Below are positions 17,022 through 24,234 of a stretch of DNA of 64,000 nucleotides, in pieces. Positions within the stretch are counted from its first letter, which is position 1, and each line of letters starts with the position of its first letter. Under the pieces are notes generated by a model. The model made no database searches and had not been told where the DNA came from. It saw only the letters and a program-made list of their open reading frames with translations. A program made the position numbers and the translations under genes. The stretch comes from Alphaproteobacteria bacterium (GTDB taxonomy: Bacteria; Pseudomonadota; Alphaproteobacteria; Rhodobacterales; Rhodobacteraceae), in the NCBI GenBank assembly GCA_030425145.1, contig JAUHVK010000015.1, forward strand, positions 46,881 through 110,880, in the 5' to 3' direction.

Positions 17022-17783
17022 TCAGGCGGTCTGCGATGTACCGGCAAACTCGGCCCGGGCTTCGCGGACGCCGGTTTCGACCGCTGCTTTGCCTTGGCGT
17101 TCAAGTTTTGCCAGTTCGTCGTGCATCACCGCTTCGGCGTCGCGCATCATCTTGTCCCGTGTCGCGCCCATCAGCTCGGCTTCGGCTTTCGTTGACGGGA
17201 TAAGCGCCCCGATCAATGCGCCGATCCCAGCGGCAATTGCGCCTGTCAGGAAGGGTTGGCTTTGGTGGGCCTCCCGCGCCTGACGCGCAGTGCGTCGGGC
17301 CTGACGATCAATCTTTTCCTGCGCGTCGATCACCTTGAGGCGCGCCGCGGTCACGCGGTCGCGGGCCTCGGGCGGCAGTCGGTCGAGCCCTTTGTCCAAG
17401 GACTTGCGCAGGGCCGACGCGGAAGCGTTGGTCGAGAACCGACCGGATTTGACGCGCTCGCGGGCCTGCATCTTGCGGTCGGCGCGAGCGATCCGGTCGT
17501 CGAAGTTCTCGGTCTCGACCAAGGCGTGTCTCGGCGCGGCCCGTTTGCCCGAATTCAGGGCAATGGCCGCAGCGCCGATGCCTATCAGTGCAAGGCCGGT
17601 CGGAGAGCGTTGCGCGCCGTCCATGATGGCTTTGGCAACGGTCTGACCAATGTCTGCGGTGTGACCGACGGCGCGTTTGGCTGTGGCTTCGGGGTTTACC
17701 GACGCTGCCAACGCACTGATCTGACCGGCCAGCTGGGCGCGATGGGTTTCTACATTCCGTTCAAGCTGATCTGCGTTAGGCAC
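17022..17783 (-). CDS. DUF3618-like membrane-associated protein
   Basis: Protein of 253 residues starting at GTG 17783, with AAGGAG 7 nt upstream. The N-terminal segment (QLERNVETHRAQLAGQISAL) resembles DUF3618, which often accompanies holin-like DUF1469 proteins. Two short hydrophobic stretches occur (about 62-76 and 178-194, GAIAAGIGALIGALIP), separated by long charged helices likely to be coiled coil. It overlaps the upstream holin-like gene by 8 nt. A role in envelope or stress physiology is suggested only by context. Confidence 0.62.
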   Translation of the reverse strand: MPNADQLERNVETHRAQLAGQISALAASVNPEATAKRAVGHTADIGQTVAKAIMDGAQRSPTGLALIGIGAAAIALNSGKRAAPRHALVETENFDDRIARADRKMQARERVKSGRFSTNASASALRKSLDKGLDRLPPEARDRVTAARLKVIDAQEKIDRQARRTARQAREAHQSQPFLTGAIAAGIGALIGALIPSTKAEAELMGATRDKMMRDAEAVMHDELAKLERQGKAAVETGVREARAEFAGTSQTA

Positions 17784-18174
17784 GGGCCATCTCCTTTACG
17801 GCTTTGATGTCGGATTTGACTTGGTTGACGGTGCGGCGCGGGGTGAGCGCGGCGGAACAAAGGCGCGCGCGGCCGATCAAGGCGAAGAGCAGGGCAATCA
17901 CCAGAGAGGCAATTGCGACGAGCAGTGCCGCCCAATGCAGAGCGATGCCCGTTGCGGCGACGCCAAGCACGGCTGCCACGGCAAGGGCGCAAAGCCCCAC
18001 AAGTGCAACCAGCGCGGCCAAACCGAACAGCAGCAGCCCCGAACCCGCACGGGCTGCGCTATCGGACAGTTCGCGCCGCGCCAGTTGCACTTCTGCGCGC
18101 AAGAGGGCGCGCGTTTCTGAAAGAATGCTGGCGATCAGGCCGCGCAGATCATTGGATGGGATCGGCTGGGTCAC
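17776..18174 (-). CDS. Phage-holin-like/DUF1469 membrane protein
   Basis: Protein of 132 residues: an amphipathic N-terminal helix (LIASILSETRALLRAEVQLARREL) then two long alanine-rich membrane helices at about 42-65 and 72-97, matching the putative holin superfamily III/DUF1469. The GTG start at 18174 overlaps the upstream TGA (GTGA), which fixes the start and drops the track's 12-residue extension. It is a chromosomal envelope gene rather than a phage lysis gene; no phage genes are nearby. Confidence 0.7.
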   Translation of the reverse strand: MTQPIPSNDLRGLIASILSETRALLRAEVQLARRELSDSAARAGSGLLLFGLAALVALVGLCALAVAAVLGVAATGIALHWAALLVAIASLVIALLFALIGRARLCSAALTPRRTVNQVKSDIKAVKEMARA

Positions 18175-18620
18175 GACGATGTCTCCGCCGAATAAAGATG
18201 ACCGGACCACGGATCGCTGATGTCATCAGAAACAGCATTTGTGCCGTCACCCGATTTCAGGAACCGCGCAGCGGCAAAGCCCATAAGTGCGGCGCCGCCC
18301 AAGAAGAGGAGCGGGTTCCGACGGGCAAAGAGCGTGACATCGTCCACCATCTCGTCCACGGGTTTGTTTCGGAGATGTGCGGCGACCGAATTGATCTGCG
18401 CGCAGATCTGTTCGAACGCGGCGGCTTGAAGCGTTCCGGGTTCGAATTCACGGCCAGCAGCATTGGCTGCACTCCCTGCGTTTTCAACAGTATCGAGAGT
18501 GTGCTCGCGGGCTCCCTCTGCGTGGTCGTGAATGGTTTCAGAAAGGTGCGACTTGGCTTTCTCGACCATCTCTTTCGCGCCGGACTTAGCCGCGTCGAGT
18601 GTATGTGATTGGGTGCTCAT
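18171..18620 (-). CDS. DUF883-like stress protein with C-terminal membrane helix
   Basis: Protein of 149 residues. A long polar helical N-terminus (residues 1-100, many Ala, His, Glu) precedes RRNPLLFLGGAALMGFAAARFLKS, a single C-terminal membrane helix with the arginine-rich lead typical of DUF883/ElaB-like proteins. ATG 18620 follows GGAG. It is the second gene of the operon headed by the DUF2383 gene. Ribosome- or membrane-binding roles known for ElaB-type proteins may not apply. Confidence 0.62.
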   Translation of the reverse strand: MSTQSHTLDAAKSGAKEMVEKAKSHLSETIHDHAEGAREHTLDTVENAGSAANAAGREFEPGTLQAAAFEQICAQINSVAAHLRNKPVDEMVDDVTLFARRNPLLFLGGAALMGFAAARFLKSGDGTNAVSDDISDPWSGHLYSAETSS

Positions 18621-18644
18621 TATCAGGCTCCTTGAATTGTCGGG

Positions 18645-19082
18645 TCACGCCGCTTCGGACAGCTTTTCGATCTTGGCCCGCAGCGAAGTGCGCTGGGCGA
18701 CCAGAACGTTGTGAAGGGTGTCACCGGGGGACAGGCACTTGATGGCGTCGTCATAGCGCTTGAGGACATTTTCTTCGCCATCGACCACAGCATCGAGCGC
18801 ATCGCGGTCGATATCGCTGAAAAGGTCGCGCAGCTTGACAGCCGTCTTGTGCACTTCGCCCATGATCGTGCCAGAGCGATCGAGGTCAAAGCCAGCATCG
18901 GACGCGTGGCTGTAAATCTCGGCGATGTCTCTGGCATGTTGGTTTTGCAATGCGGCCAACTGACGACGCACGGAAGTGTCAGCGCGCTCAATCATGACAT
19001 CGTAGCCTTGGTTGATGTCGATCAGGGTATCGAACATGGATTGTACGCAGTTGTGCTGAGTGTGGTTTGTTGCGGTGGTCAT
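18645..19082 (-). CDS. DUF2383 four-helix-bundle protein
   Basis: Cytosolic protein of 145 residues made almost entirely of amphipathic helices. The pattern, FDTLIDINQGYDVMIERAD near the start and ETLHNVL-like helices later, matches the PA2169/DUF2383 family, which has a ferritin-like bundle and is often stress-induced. ATG 19082 with AGGAGG upstream is clear; the track start is too early. First gene of a seven-gene operon behind a consensus EcfG promoter. Confidence 0.68.
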   Translation of the reverse strand: MTTATNHTQHNCVQSMFDTLIDINQGYDVMIERADTSVRRQLAALQNQHARDIAEIYSHASDAGFDLDRSGTIMGEVHKTAVKLRDLFSDIDRDALDAVVDGEENVLKRYDDAIKCLSPGDTLHNVLVAQRTSLRAKIEKLSEAA

Positions 19083-19106
19083 TTTGGCCTCCTGGATCAC
19101 AGGTAG

Positions 19107-19131
19107 AACGCACCATCGTGATCAGAGTTCC
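19107..19131 (-). promoter_or_regulatory. EcfG promoter for the DUF2383-amidoligase operon
   Basis: Minus-strand GGAAC (19131-19127), 16-nt spacer, CGTT (19110-19107), an exact consensus match. The -10 ends 25 bp before ATG 19082, a suitable leader length. Downstream genes follow with gaps of at most 24 nt. Confidence 0.78.
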
Positions 19132-19212
19132 CGCACCGCGATCGGGTTGTCGCAAAATGTTCGATGTGGGCGCGGGCAACATGCAGCGTGAATAAGGGCG
19201 GGGGCGATCTGA

Positions 19213-19941
19213 TCAGATCAGCGGCCGTTGCGCCGGCTTGACGCCTGTTGAAAAGCCGAGCTGGGCGAGTTCGTCGGGCCGATGCACGGTGAGCGTATCG
19301 TCGGACCATGTCACCACGCCCTTTGCGCGGAGTTTTGCCAAAGTCTTATTGGTGTGAACCAGCGACAGGCCCATTGCATCGGCGACATCCTGCTGTCGGT
19401 AAGGCAACGGAACCTGATCGTTTTCGTTCAGTCCGAGGGCGGTCAGGCGCGTGAAAAAACGGTTGAGAACCCATGCGATCTTGGCAAGCCCATCCATCTG
19501 GCCAACGGCAGCCAGCATTTCGCCCAGCAAAAACTCTTCAGTGGCGGCAACATGCGTCAGATCGAAGGCGCGGCGAGGTTGGTTCTTGAAAAGCTCCCAA
19601 AGCTCTGACCGGTTGAAAACACACATCGTCATACGGGTTGTGGCCTCGACCGAGTGCCGCATCTCACCCATGACACCGCTCTGCAAGCCGATGAAATCGC
19701 CGGGCAGCACAAAGCCGACGACCTGCCGGCTGCCATCTTCGAGTGTCTTATAGCGTAGCCCCATACCATCTAGGGCAGTGTAAAGCTGGGACGAAGACGC
19801 GCCCTCGGCCAGGATCTCGGTTCCGGGTTGCGCCACGAATTCTCCGGTTTTGAACCGGGACATGTAGTGCACCTCGTCTTTCGTCATCTCTTCGAACAAG
19901 CCGATCTGTCTGAGGGGACAGTGTTCGCAATCCGTTTTCAT
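19213..19941 (-). CDS. Crp/Fnr-family regulator with an N-terminal CxxC pair
   Basis: Regulator of 242 residues: cyclic-nucleotide-binding-like domain (about 10-125), dimer helix, and a winged helix-turn-helix with YRQQDVADAMGLSLVHTNKTLAKLRAKG. The N-terminus MKTDCEHCPLR has Cys5 and Cys8, and one more cysteine lies in RMTMCVF. FNR needs four cysteines, so a standard oxygen-sensing cluster is not supported. The gene sits between the stress operon and a degenerate receiver gene. Targets unknown. Confidence 0.8.
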   Translation of the reverse strand: MKTDCEHCPLRQIGLFEEMTKDEVHYMSRFKTGEFVAQPGTEILAEGASSSQLYTALDGMGLRYKTLEDGSRQVVGFVLPGDFIGLQSGVMGEMRHSVEATTRMTMCVFNRSELWELFKNQPRRAFDLTHVAATEEFLLGEMLAAVGQMDGLAKIAWVLNRFFTRLTALGLNENDQVPLPYRQQDVADAMGLSLVHTNKTLAKLRAKGVVTWSDDTLTVHRPDELAQLGFSTGVKPAQRPLI

Positions 19942-20021
19942 GACGCCTCGCTATGTCGTAGTTTAATGCAGAGAAATTCTTGGGGTGCCATGCGTAGGGA
20001 AACTCCAAAGGAATTCTTCGC

Positions 20022-20390
20022 ATGACCGACTTGAATGGATCGGATCCGAGAACACTGATCATTTCGAACAACATGATCGAAGCGGACGATCTCATTGAAA
20101 TGTTGACGGGACAGGATTTGGGGCCAGTGGCGCACACCCGAGATGTCCACGGTGCTTCAGCGGTCCTGAAAGAATCCGCATCGCAATTGCGGCTGTTGCT
20201 GTACGGGCTGTCGCTGCATTTGCACGAGATCAACGATTTCCTTGCGACTGTTGATCGGTCGGCGTTCAAGTTGATTGTAATTGACGGGCCGGCCGATTTT
20301 GCGGGCCAAGAAGGGGCGGCCGTTCTGCACCGCCCCTACTCGACCGGAGATGTGCTTGCTGCATTGGCGCAGGTGGGGCTGTCGCCTTAG
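20022..20390 (+). CDS. Degenerate receiver-like protein
   Basis: Protein of 122 residues. The beta-strand/helix pattern resembles a response-regulator receiver: TLIISNNMIEADDLIEML at the start and VLHRPYSTGDVLAAL at the end, the usual place of the Lys-Pro motif. The acidic pair is Asn-Asn, the phospho-acceptor strand reads LLLYGLS with no Asp, and Lys is replaced by Arg. It therefore should not be phosphorylated. It could be a protein-interaction module. It overlaps the convergent DUF883-like gene by 4 nt. Confidence 0.6.
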   Translation: MTDLNGSDPRTLIISNNMIEADDLIEMLTGQDLGPVAHTRDVHGASAVLKESASQLRLLLYGLSLHLHEINDFLATVDRSAFKLIVIDGPADFAGQEGAAVLHRPYSTGDVLAALAQVGLSP

Positions 20391-20677
20391 TTTCGTTTCG
20401 TCAGCGCGAGGCCAAGAAACATGCCGACACCAAATGCGCCGAGAACGGCCAGAGTTGGGTTGCGGCGCACTGCGCTGTCGAATTCGCCCTGGATCGTCTG
20501 CGCATGTTCCGAGCCCCGGCCAACGGCCTCGACGGCAGTATCACGAACGGTCTGTGCCGCATCCTGCACGTTGTCCTGAGCTTGCGACACGGCTTCCTTG
20601 ATCTTGTCCGAAGCGCGCGCTTTGGGTGCGTGTGTCTGATCGCTCTTAGCGTTTGAAGCAGTATGGGTCTGTGTCAT
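20387..20677 (-). CDS. DUF883/ElaB-like membrane-anchored stress protein
   Basis: Protein of 96 residues: a long polar helix ([31 protein letters not shown]) followed by [26 protein letters not shown], a C-terminal membrane helix flanked by basic residues. AAGGAG lies 7 nt upstream of ATG 20677; the track's first codon is TTG two codons earlier. It resembles the 149-residue protein at 18171 in its C-terminal design. An EcfG consensus promoter lies just upstream. Confidence 0.72.
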   Translation of the reverse strand: MTQTHTASNAKSDQTHAPKARASDKIKEAVSQAQDNVQDAAQTVRDTAVEAVGRGSEHAQTIQGEFDSAVRRNPTLAVLGAFGVGMFLGLALTKRN

Positions 20678-20703
20678 TTCCAATCTCCTTTTCCTGCCAC
20701 AAC

Positions 20704-20729
20704 AACGTTGCAGGTCCGGTCAAAGTTCC
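20704..20729 (-). promoter_or_regulatory. EcfG promoter, GGAAC-N17-CGTT
   Basis: Minus-strand GGAAC at 20729-20725, 17-nt spacer, CGTT at 20707-20704, ending 27 bp before ATG 20677. Exact consensus with the longer permitted spacer. Confidence 0.72.
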
Positions 20730-20731
20730 TT

Positions 20732-20757
20732 GGAACCAAAGATGGGAAAGGCGGGTT
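20732..20757 (+). promoter_or_regulatory. Near-consensus EcfG promoter, GGAAC-N17-GGTT
   Basis: Plus-strand GGAAC lies 2 bp from the opposing GGAAC, forming GTTCC-TT-GGAAC, so the two -35 elements are back to back. The -10 is GGTT instead of CGTT. It precedes the DUF1328 gene at 20798. Confidence 0.5.
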
Positions 20758-20797
20758 GTCAGAGCAGTTGATGACCGAAAATGGAAAGGACTTACCC

Positions 20798-20956
20798 ATG
20801 CTTTATTGGGCAGCAATATTCTTGGTAATCGCCTTGATCGCCGCATTGTTCGGATTTGGTGGCATCGCGTCCGCCTCTGCCGGGATCGCACAAATCCTGT
20901 TTGTGGTGTTCCTCGTGCTCTTCGTCGCCACACTCATCGTTCGCGCAGTGCGATAG
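20798..20956 (+). CDS. DUF1328 small membrane protein (YtjA-like)
   Basis: Protein of 52 residues, two membrane helices, starting [24 protein letters not shown], the hallmark of DUF1328. GGAAAGGA precedes ATG 20798. The track reports it inside a longer ORF that starts in the opposite gene. Function unknown; members are commonly stress-induced. A strong terminator follows directly. Confidence 0.85.
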   Translation: MLYWAAIFLVIALIAALFGFGGIASASAGIAQILFVVFLVLFVATLIVRAVR

Positions 20957-20966
20957 AAACGAAAAC

Positions 20967-20993
20967 ACCGGAGCCGTTGGGCTCCGGTTTTTT
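20967..20993. terminator. Bidirectional intrinsic terminator
   Basis: ACCGGAGCC-GTTG-GGCTCCGGT, a perfect 9-bp stem with a 4-nt loop followed by TTTTTT. GAAAAC on the other side gives a T-run for the minus strand. It serves the DUF1328 gene and the convergent phyR. Confidence 0.9.
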
Positions 20994-21011
20994 GTTCTGG
21001 TGTGTCAACGC

Positions 21012-21821
21012 TTACGCCTTGAGCGTTTCTGTCGACGAAAAGAACATCGCTTGGCTTACCGCAGAGCGCACCTGTTCCTCGGTATACGGTTTGGAGATCA
21101 GGAAGGCCGGTTCCGGGCCTTCGCCCGTCAGCAAGCGTTCTGGGAAAGCTGTGATGAAGATCACGGGAATTTCGGGATTATCCGCTACGATTTTGTTGAC
21201 AGCATCAATGCCGCTCGATCCGTCGGCCAACTGAATGTCCGACATGATGAGGTGCGGTTTTTCGGTGTTGAACAGGTTGACCGCTGCATCTGCTGTCCGG
21301 GCGATGCCGGTCACGGTATGACCCATGTCCGTCACCATGGCTTCAAGGTCCATTGCAATGATGGCCTCGTCCTCGATGATCATCACGCGGCCAGCCAGCG
21401 ATTTGGCCATTTCGTTGTATGCAATATCCACGAGGTTCTCCGCTTCTTCGGTGCTGATATCAAGAACACTGGCAACGTCCTCAAACGACAACTCCTCGAT
21501 GGTGTGCAGCAGCAAAGCTTCCCGCGTTCCCGAGGTTAAACGTGATAGATGTTTTTGAGCCTTTGCAGCGACACCGGTTTCGGAATCCGTGAACGTGGCC
21601 CCCGAGGTTGACCAGATCGAATGGAATACTTTGAACAATGCGACCTTGTTCGAGGCCTCATGATCGAAGATGGATGTGTCACTCAGGATCGCTTCGAGAG
21701 CAGCAACAGCATACTTGTCACCTTCGACCTGCGAACCTGTCAGAGCCCTCGCATAGCGGCGCAGGAACGGGAGGTTCGCCCCGATCTTGGAGGTCAGGTC
21801 CTGTGGTTGTTCGGTCGGCAT
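21012..21821 (-). CDS. phyR: PhyR, general stress response anti-anti-sigma factor
   Basis: Protein of 269 residues with the PhyR layout: N-terminal sigma-like domain (about 1-135; LPFLRRYARALTGSQ and TREALLLHTIEELSFEDVASVLDIS) fused to a C-terminal receiver (about 145-265). The receiver has the acidic IIEDEAI, phospho-acceptor Asp in LIMSDIQ and Lys in FLISKPYT, so it should be phosphorylatable. When phosphorylated PhyR captures NepR and frees EcfG. It is divergent from nepR-ecfG across a shared palindromic promoter. The cognate kinase is not in the window. Confidence 0.96.
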   Translation of the reverse strand: MPTEQPQDLTSKIGANLPFLRRYARALTGSQVEGDKYAVAALEAILSDTSIFDHEASNKVALFKVFHSIWSTSGATFTDSETGVAAKAQKHLSRLTSGTREALLLHTIEELSFEDVASVLDISTEEAENLVDIAYNEMAKSLAGRVMIIEDEAIIAMDLEAMVTDMGHTVTGIARTADAAVNLFNTEKPHLIMSDIQLADGSSGIDAVNKIVADNPEIPVIFITAFPERLLTGEGPEPAFLISKPYTEEQVRSAVSQAMFFSSTETLKA

Positions 21822-21853
21822 AAAGAAAAGCTCCCAATTTTTTAGATGTTACG

Positions 21854-21878
21854 GGAACCAAACGCTCCAGAATGCGTT
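21854..21878 (+). promoter_or_regulatory. EcfG promoter for nepR-ecfG
   Basis: GGAAC at 21854-21858, 16-nt spacer, CGTT at 21875-21878. Exact consensus, placing ecfG under its own control. Confidence 0.82.
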
Positions 21879-21885
21879 AGGTTCC
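21861..21885 (-). promoter_or_regulatory. EcfG promoter for phyR, overlapping the opposite promoter
   Basis: Minus-strand GGAAC at 21885-21881, 16-nt spacer, CGTT at 21864-21861. It overlaps the plus-strand promoter almost completely because the region is an imperfect palindrome with 13-bp arms. Confidence 0.8.
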
Positions 21886-21927
21886 CGCTGACACGCGATA
21901 AAAATGTATATTCATCTGAAGGGCTAC

Positions 21928-22092
21928 ATGAAACAGGATCGGAAATTATCAAGCCTGGAGCAGGAGATCGAAGCGAACCTCAAGCGGGCTTACGATGACG
22001 TTGCCAAGCAAGAGGTACCGGATCGATTCACGCAACTGCTCGAGCAACTTCGCAAGGCGGACAAGAAAAATGCGGAGACGTCAGATGACTGA
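21928..22092 (+). CDS. nepR: NepR-family anti-sigma factor
   Basis: Small protein of 54 residues that sequesters EcfG until PhyR-P displaces it. The core EIEANLKRAYDDVAKQEVPDRFTQLLEQLRK has the family's conserved VPDRF and Leu pattern. Start choice: ATG 21928 has GAAGGG upstream; ATG 21904 is possible and would add 8 residues. The 3' end overlaps ecfG by 8 nt, so anti-sigma and sigma are co-translated. Confidence 0.93.
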   Translation: MKQDRKLSSLEQEIEANLKRAYDDVAKQEVPDRFTQLLEQLRKADKKNAETSDD

Positions 22093-22633
22093 TCCCAAAG
22101 ACGAAATCGTACAGCACCTGAGTGCCATGCGGGCTTTTGCCATGAGCTTGACGCGCAATTCGGCGCTGGCCGATGACATGGTTCAGGATGCTTTGGTCAA
22201 GGCATGGACCAAGATCGACTCTTACCAACCGGGCACCAATATGCGGGCTTGGTTGTTCACAATTCTTCGCAACACCTATTATTCCCATCACCGCAAAGCG
22301 CGTCGTGAAGTTGCGGATGTTGATGGGGAAATGGCGGCCTCTCTTGCTCAGAAGCCGGACCATGATGGTCGCCTTCAGATGCGAGATTTCAACCGCGCCT
22401 TTGACCAACTCAACGATGAACAGCGCGAAGCGTTGGTCTTGGTGGGCGCTGGCGGCTTTTCCTATGAAGAAGCAGCCGAGACCTGTGGTGTTGCCGTCGG
22501 CACGATCAAGAGCCGCGTCAACCGAGCGCGCAAGCAGCTCATCGAGATTCTTCAGATGAGCGATGACGAAGTTATGGAAGCCACTGACATGGTGACGACG
22601 GGGATCGTCACGAAACAGAAACACGTTGCCTGA
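22085..22633 (+). CDS. ecfG: EcfG-type RNA polymerase sigma factor
   Basis: ECF sigma factor of 182 residues directing the general stress response. Region 2 includes ADDMVQDALVKAW and MRAWLFTILRNTYYSHHRK; region 4 is LNDEQREALVLVGAGGFSYEEAAETCGVAVGTIKSRVNRAR. The ATG at 22085 overlaps nepR; the track start is 30 codons too early. It is autoregulated through the GGAAC/CGTT promoter upstream of nepR. Recognition of similar sites across 14-26 kb is inferred from sequence. Confidence 0.95.
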   Translation: MTDPKDEIVQHLSAMRAFAMSLTRNSALADDMVQDALVKAWTKIDSYQPGTNMRAWLFTILRNTYYSHHRKARREVADVDGEMAASLAQKPDHDGRLQMRDFNRAFDQLNDEQREALVLVGAGGFSYEEAAETCGVAVGTIKSRVNRARKQLIEILQMSDDEVMEATDMVTTGIVTKQKHVA

Positions 22634-22666
22634 TTTTTCTAAGATTTAAGCCTTGAGGGGGATACC

Positions 22667-24178
22667 GTGTCAGATCCTGCGCACGCAACGCACCCCGAAC
22701 CCGCACCTGACTTTGACGTTCTGATCACTGCCGAAGAAGCCTGGCCCGCTTTCGAGCGGGCCGTTCTTCGGGCGCAGAAAGCGGTGCACGGGTCGTTCCG
22801 CATATTCGATCTGCGGACCAAGTTGCGCAGCCCTGAAGCGCAGGCTGTCGGCAAGGATTGGTTCGACTTGCTGGCGCATGTCATCCGACGCGGTGTTTCG
22901 GTAACGTTGGTTGTCAGTGATTTTGATCCCGTCATGGGAACGCCGCTGCACGAATTGACGTGGATGACAGTTCGGCAAGGGGCGGCTTTGGCCGAGATTG
23001 CAGATGCCTCTCAGGGGCAGGTAAGGATCTCCGCCGCGCTGCACCCGGCCCGGGCAGGCGTTCTGCCTTGGGGTTTTTTCTTGCCCGCGGTTCTCAAGCG
23101 CAAATGGGACCGGCTCGCAGGCGTGTCCAAAGACCGGCTGGAACGTCAGGCCGTGTTGCTTGACCGGAATATGCTGCCCGAAGTGCACACGGTCACGCAT
23201 CACCAAAAACTTGCGGTGGTCGATGATGACGCGCTGTTCATTGGCGGGCTCGACCTGAATGAAAGGCGGTTCGACACGCTGGACCACGATCGCCCGGCAT
23301 GGGAAACGTGGTCGGACGTGCATCTGATGCTGCGAAACGGGCCGGAAGTGGCGGAAGCCAAAAGGCATCTTGAAACCTTCCTTGATGTGGCCGCTGGCAA
23401 GCGGGATGCCCCACGCCTTGAGCATATCAAGAGGACGGTATCAGCACCCCGCCGGATGCAGTTTGCCTACCTGTCTCCGCGTACCGTGTTGAACGAGATC
23501 GAAGAGACCCACATCGCGTCGTTCCGCGCGGCGCGGAACCTCATCCATATCGAAACTCAGTATCTTCGCTCGCGGGTAATTGCCGAAGCACTGGCAGAGG
23601 CTGCAGTTCGCAATCCCGACTTGCGTCTGGTGCTGATCCTTCCTGCCTTGCCGGACAGCCTTGCCTTCGACAATGAAGAGGGGCTCGACACGCGGTTCGG
23701 GATGAGCTTGCAACGCGAGGCCGTCACCATCGTTCAGGACGGGTTCAAAGAACGGGCACTCTTTGCGTCGCCGGTGCGACCGGTGATGTCATCGCGTGAC
23801 TGGCGCACATCTTTGGCAGGCTCGCCGATCATCTATGTGCACAACAAGGTTTTGGTGAAAGATGACGACTTTGCGCTCATCGGCTCCGGCAATCTCAATG
23901 GGCGGTCGATGCGGTGGGACACAGAGGCCGCGGTCGCCATTTCCGATCCGGTGCGGATGCAGGTGCTGAGGTCGAAACTGTTGTCGCATTGGTGGTTCAG
24001 CGATCTGCCGACCGAGGCGACCACTCCGGACACACTGCATCACTGGTGGTCCAGGGAGATTGCGGCGAACGGTGTGTGTCTGCCGGAGAACAGGAGCGGC
24101 TTTCTGGTTCCCTACGATGTGGACAACCACGCCGAGCTGGCGCAGCCGTTGCTTGGGGTCACCGAAAACATCGTCTGA
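22667..24178 (+). CDS. Phospholipase D / cardiolipin-synthase-like protein
   Basis: Protein of 503 residues with two HKD motifs: HHQKLAVVD (about residue 179) followed by FIGGLD, and HNKVLVKDD (about 391) followed by LIGSGNLNGRS. It belongs to the PLD superfamily, which cleaves or transfers phosphatidyl groups. No signal peptide or clear membrane anchor is seen, so it is probably cytosolic or peripheral. The start is GTG 22667 with GAGGGGG upstream. It lies 33 nt after ecfG and may share its transcript. Phospholipase versus transphosphatidylase activity cannot be decided. Confidence 0.88.
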   Translation: MSDPAHATHPEPAPDFDVLITAEEAWPAFERAVLRAQKAVHGSFRIFDLRTKLRSPEAQAVGKDWFDLLAHVIRRGVSVTLVVSDFDPVMGTPLHELTWMTVRQGAALAEIADASQGQVRISAALHPARAGVLPWGFFLPAVLKRKWDRLAGVSKDRLERQAVLLDRNMLPEVHTVTHHQKLAVVDDDALFIGGLDLNERRFDTLDHDRPAWETWSDVHLMLRNGPEVAEAKRHLETFLDVAAGKRDAPRLEHIKRTVSAPRRMQFAYLSPRTVLNEIEETHIASFRAARNLIHIETQYLRSRVIAEALAEAAVRNPDLRLVLILPALPDSLAFDNEEGLDTRFGMSLQREAVTIVQDGFKERALFASPVRPVMSSRDWRTSLAGSPIIYVHNKVLVKDDDFALIGSGNLNGRSMRWDTEAAVAISDPVRMQVLRSKLLSHWWFSDLPTEATTPDTLHHWWSREIAANGVCLPENRSGFLVPYDVDNHAELAQPLLGVTENIV

Positions 24179-24179
24179 C

Positions 24180-24205
24180 GGAACTTGACAGATGTGGCCT
24201 CGGTT
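24180..24205 (+). promoter_or_regulatory. Near-consensus EcfG promoter, GGAAC-N17-GGTT
   Basis: GGAAC at 24180-24184, 17-nt spacer, GGTT at 24202-24205, 29 bp before the YihY gene. It is the same -10 variant and spacer as the site at 20732, which makes chance less likely. Confidence 0.48.
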
Positions 24206-24234
24206 CCTCTTTTGAAGTCCAAGGAGACACTTTT

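Noticed and set aside
17776-18174. Holin-like gene as evidence of a prophage
   Set aside because: No phage structural, integrase or lysis genes nearby; DUF1469 proteins are common chromosomal envelope proteins.
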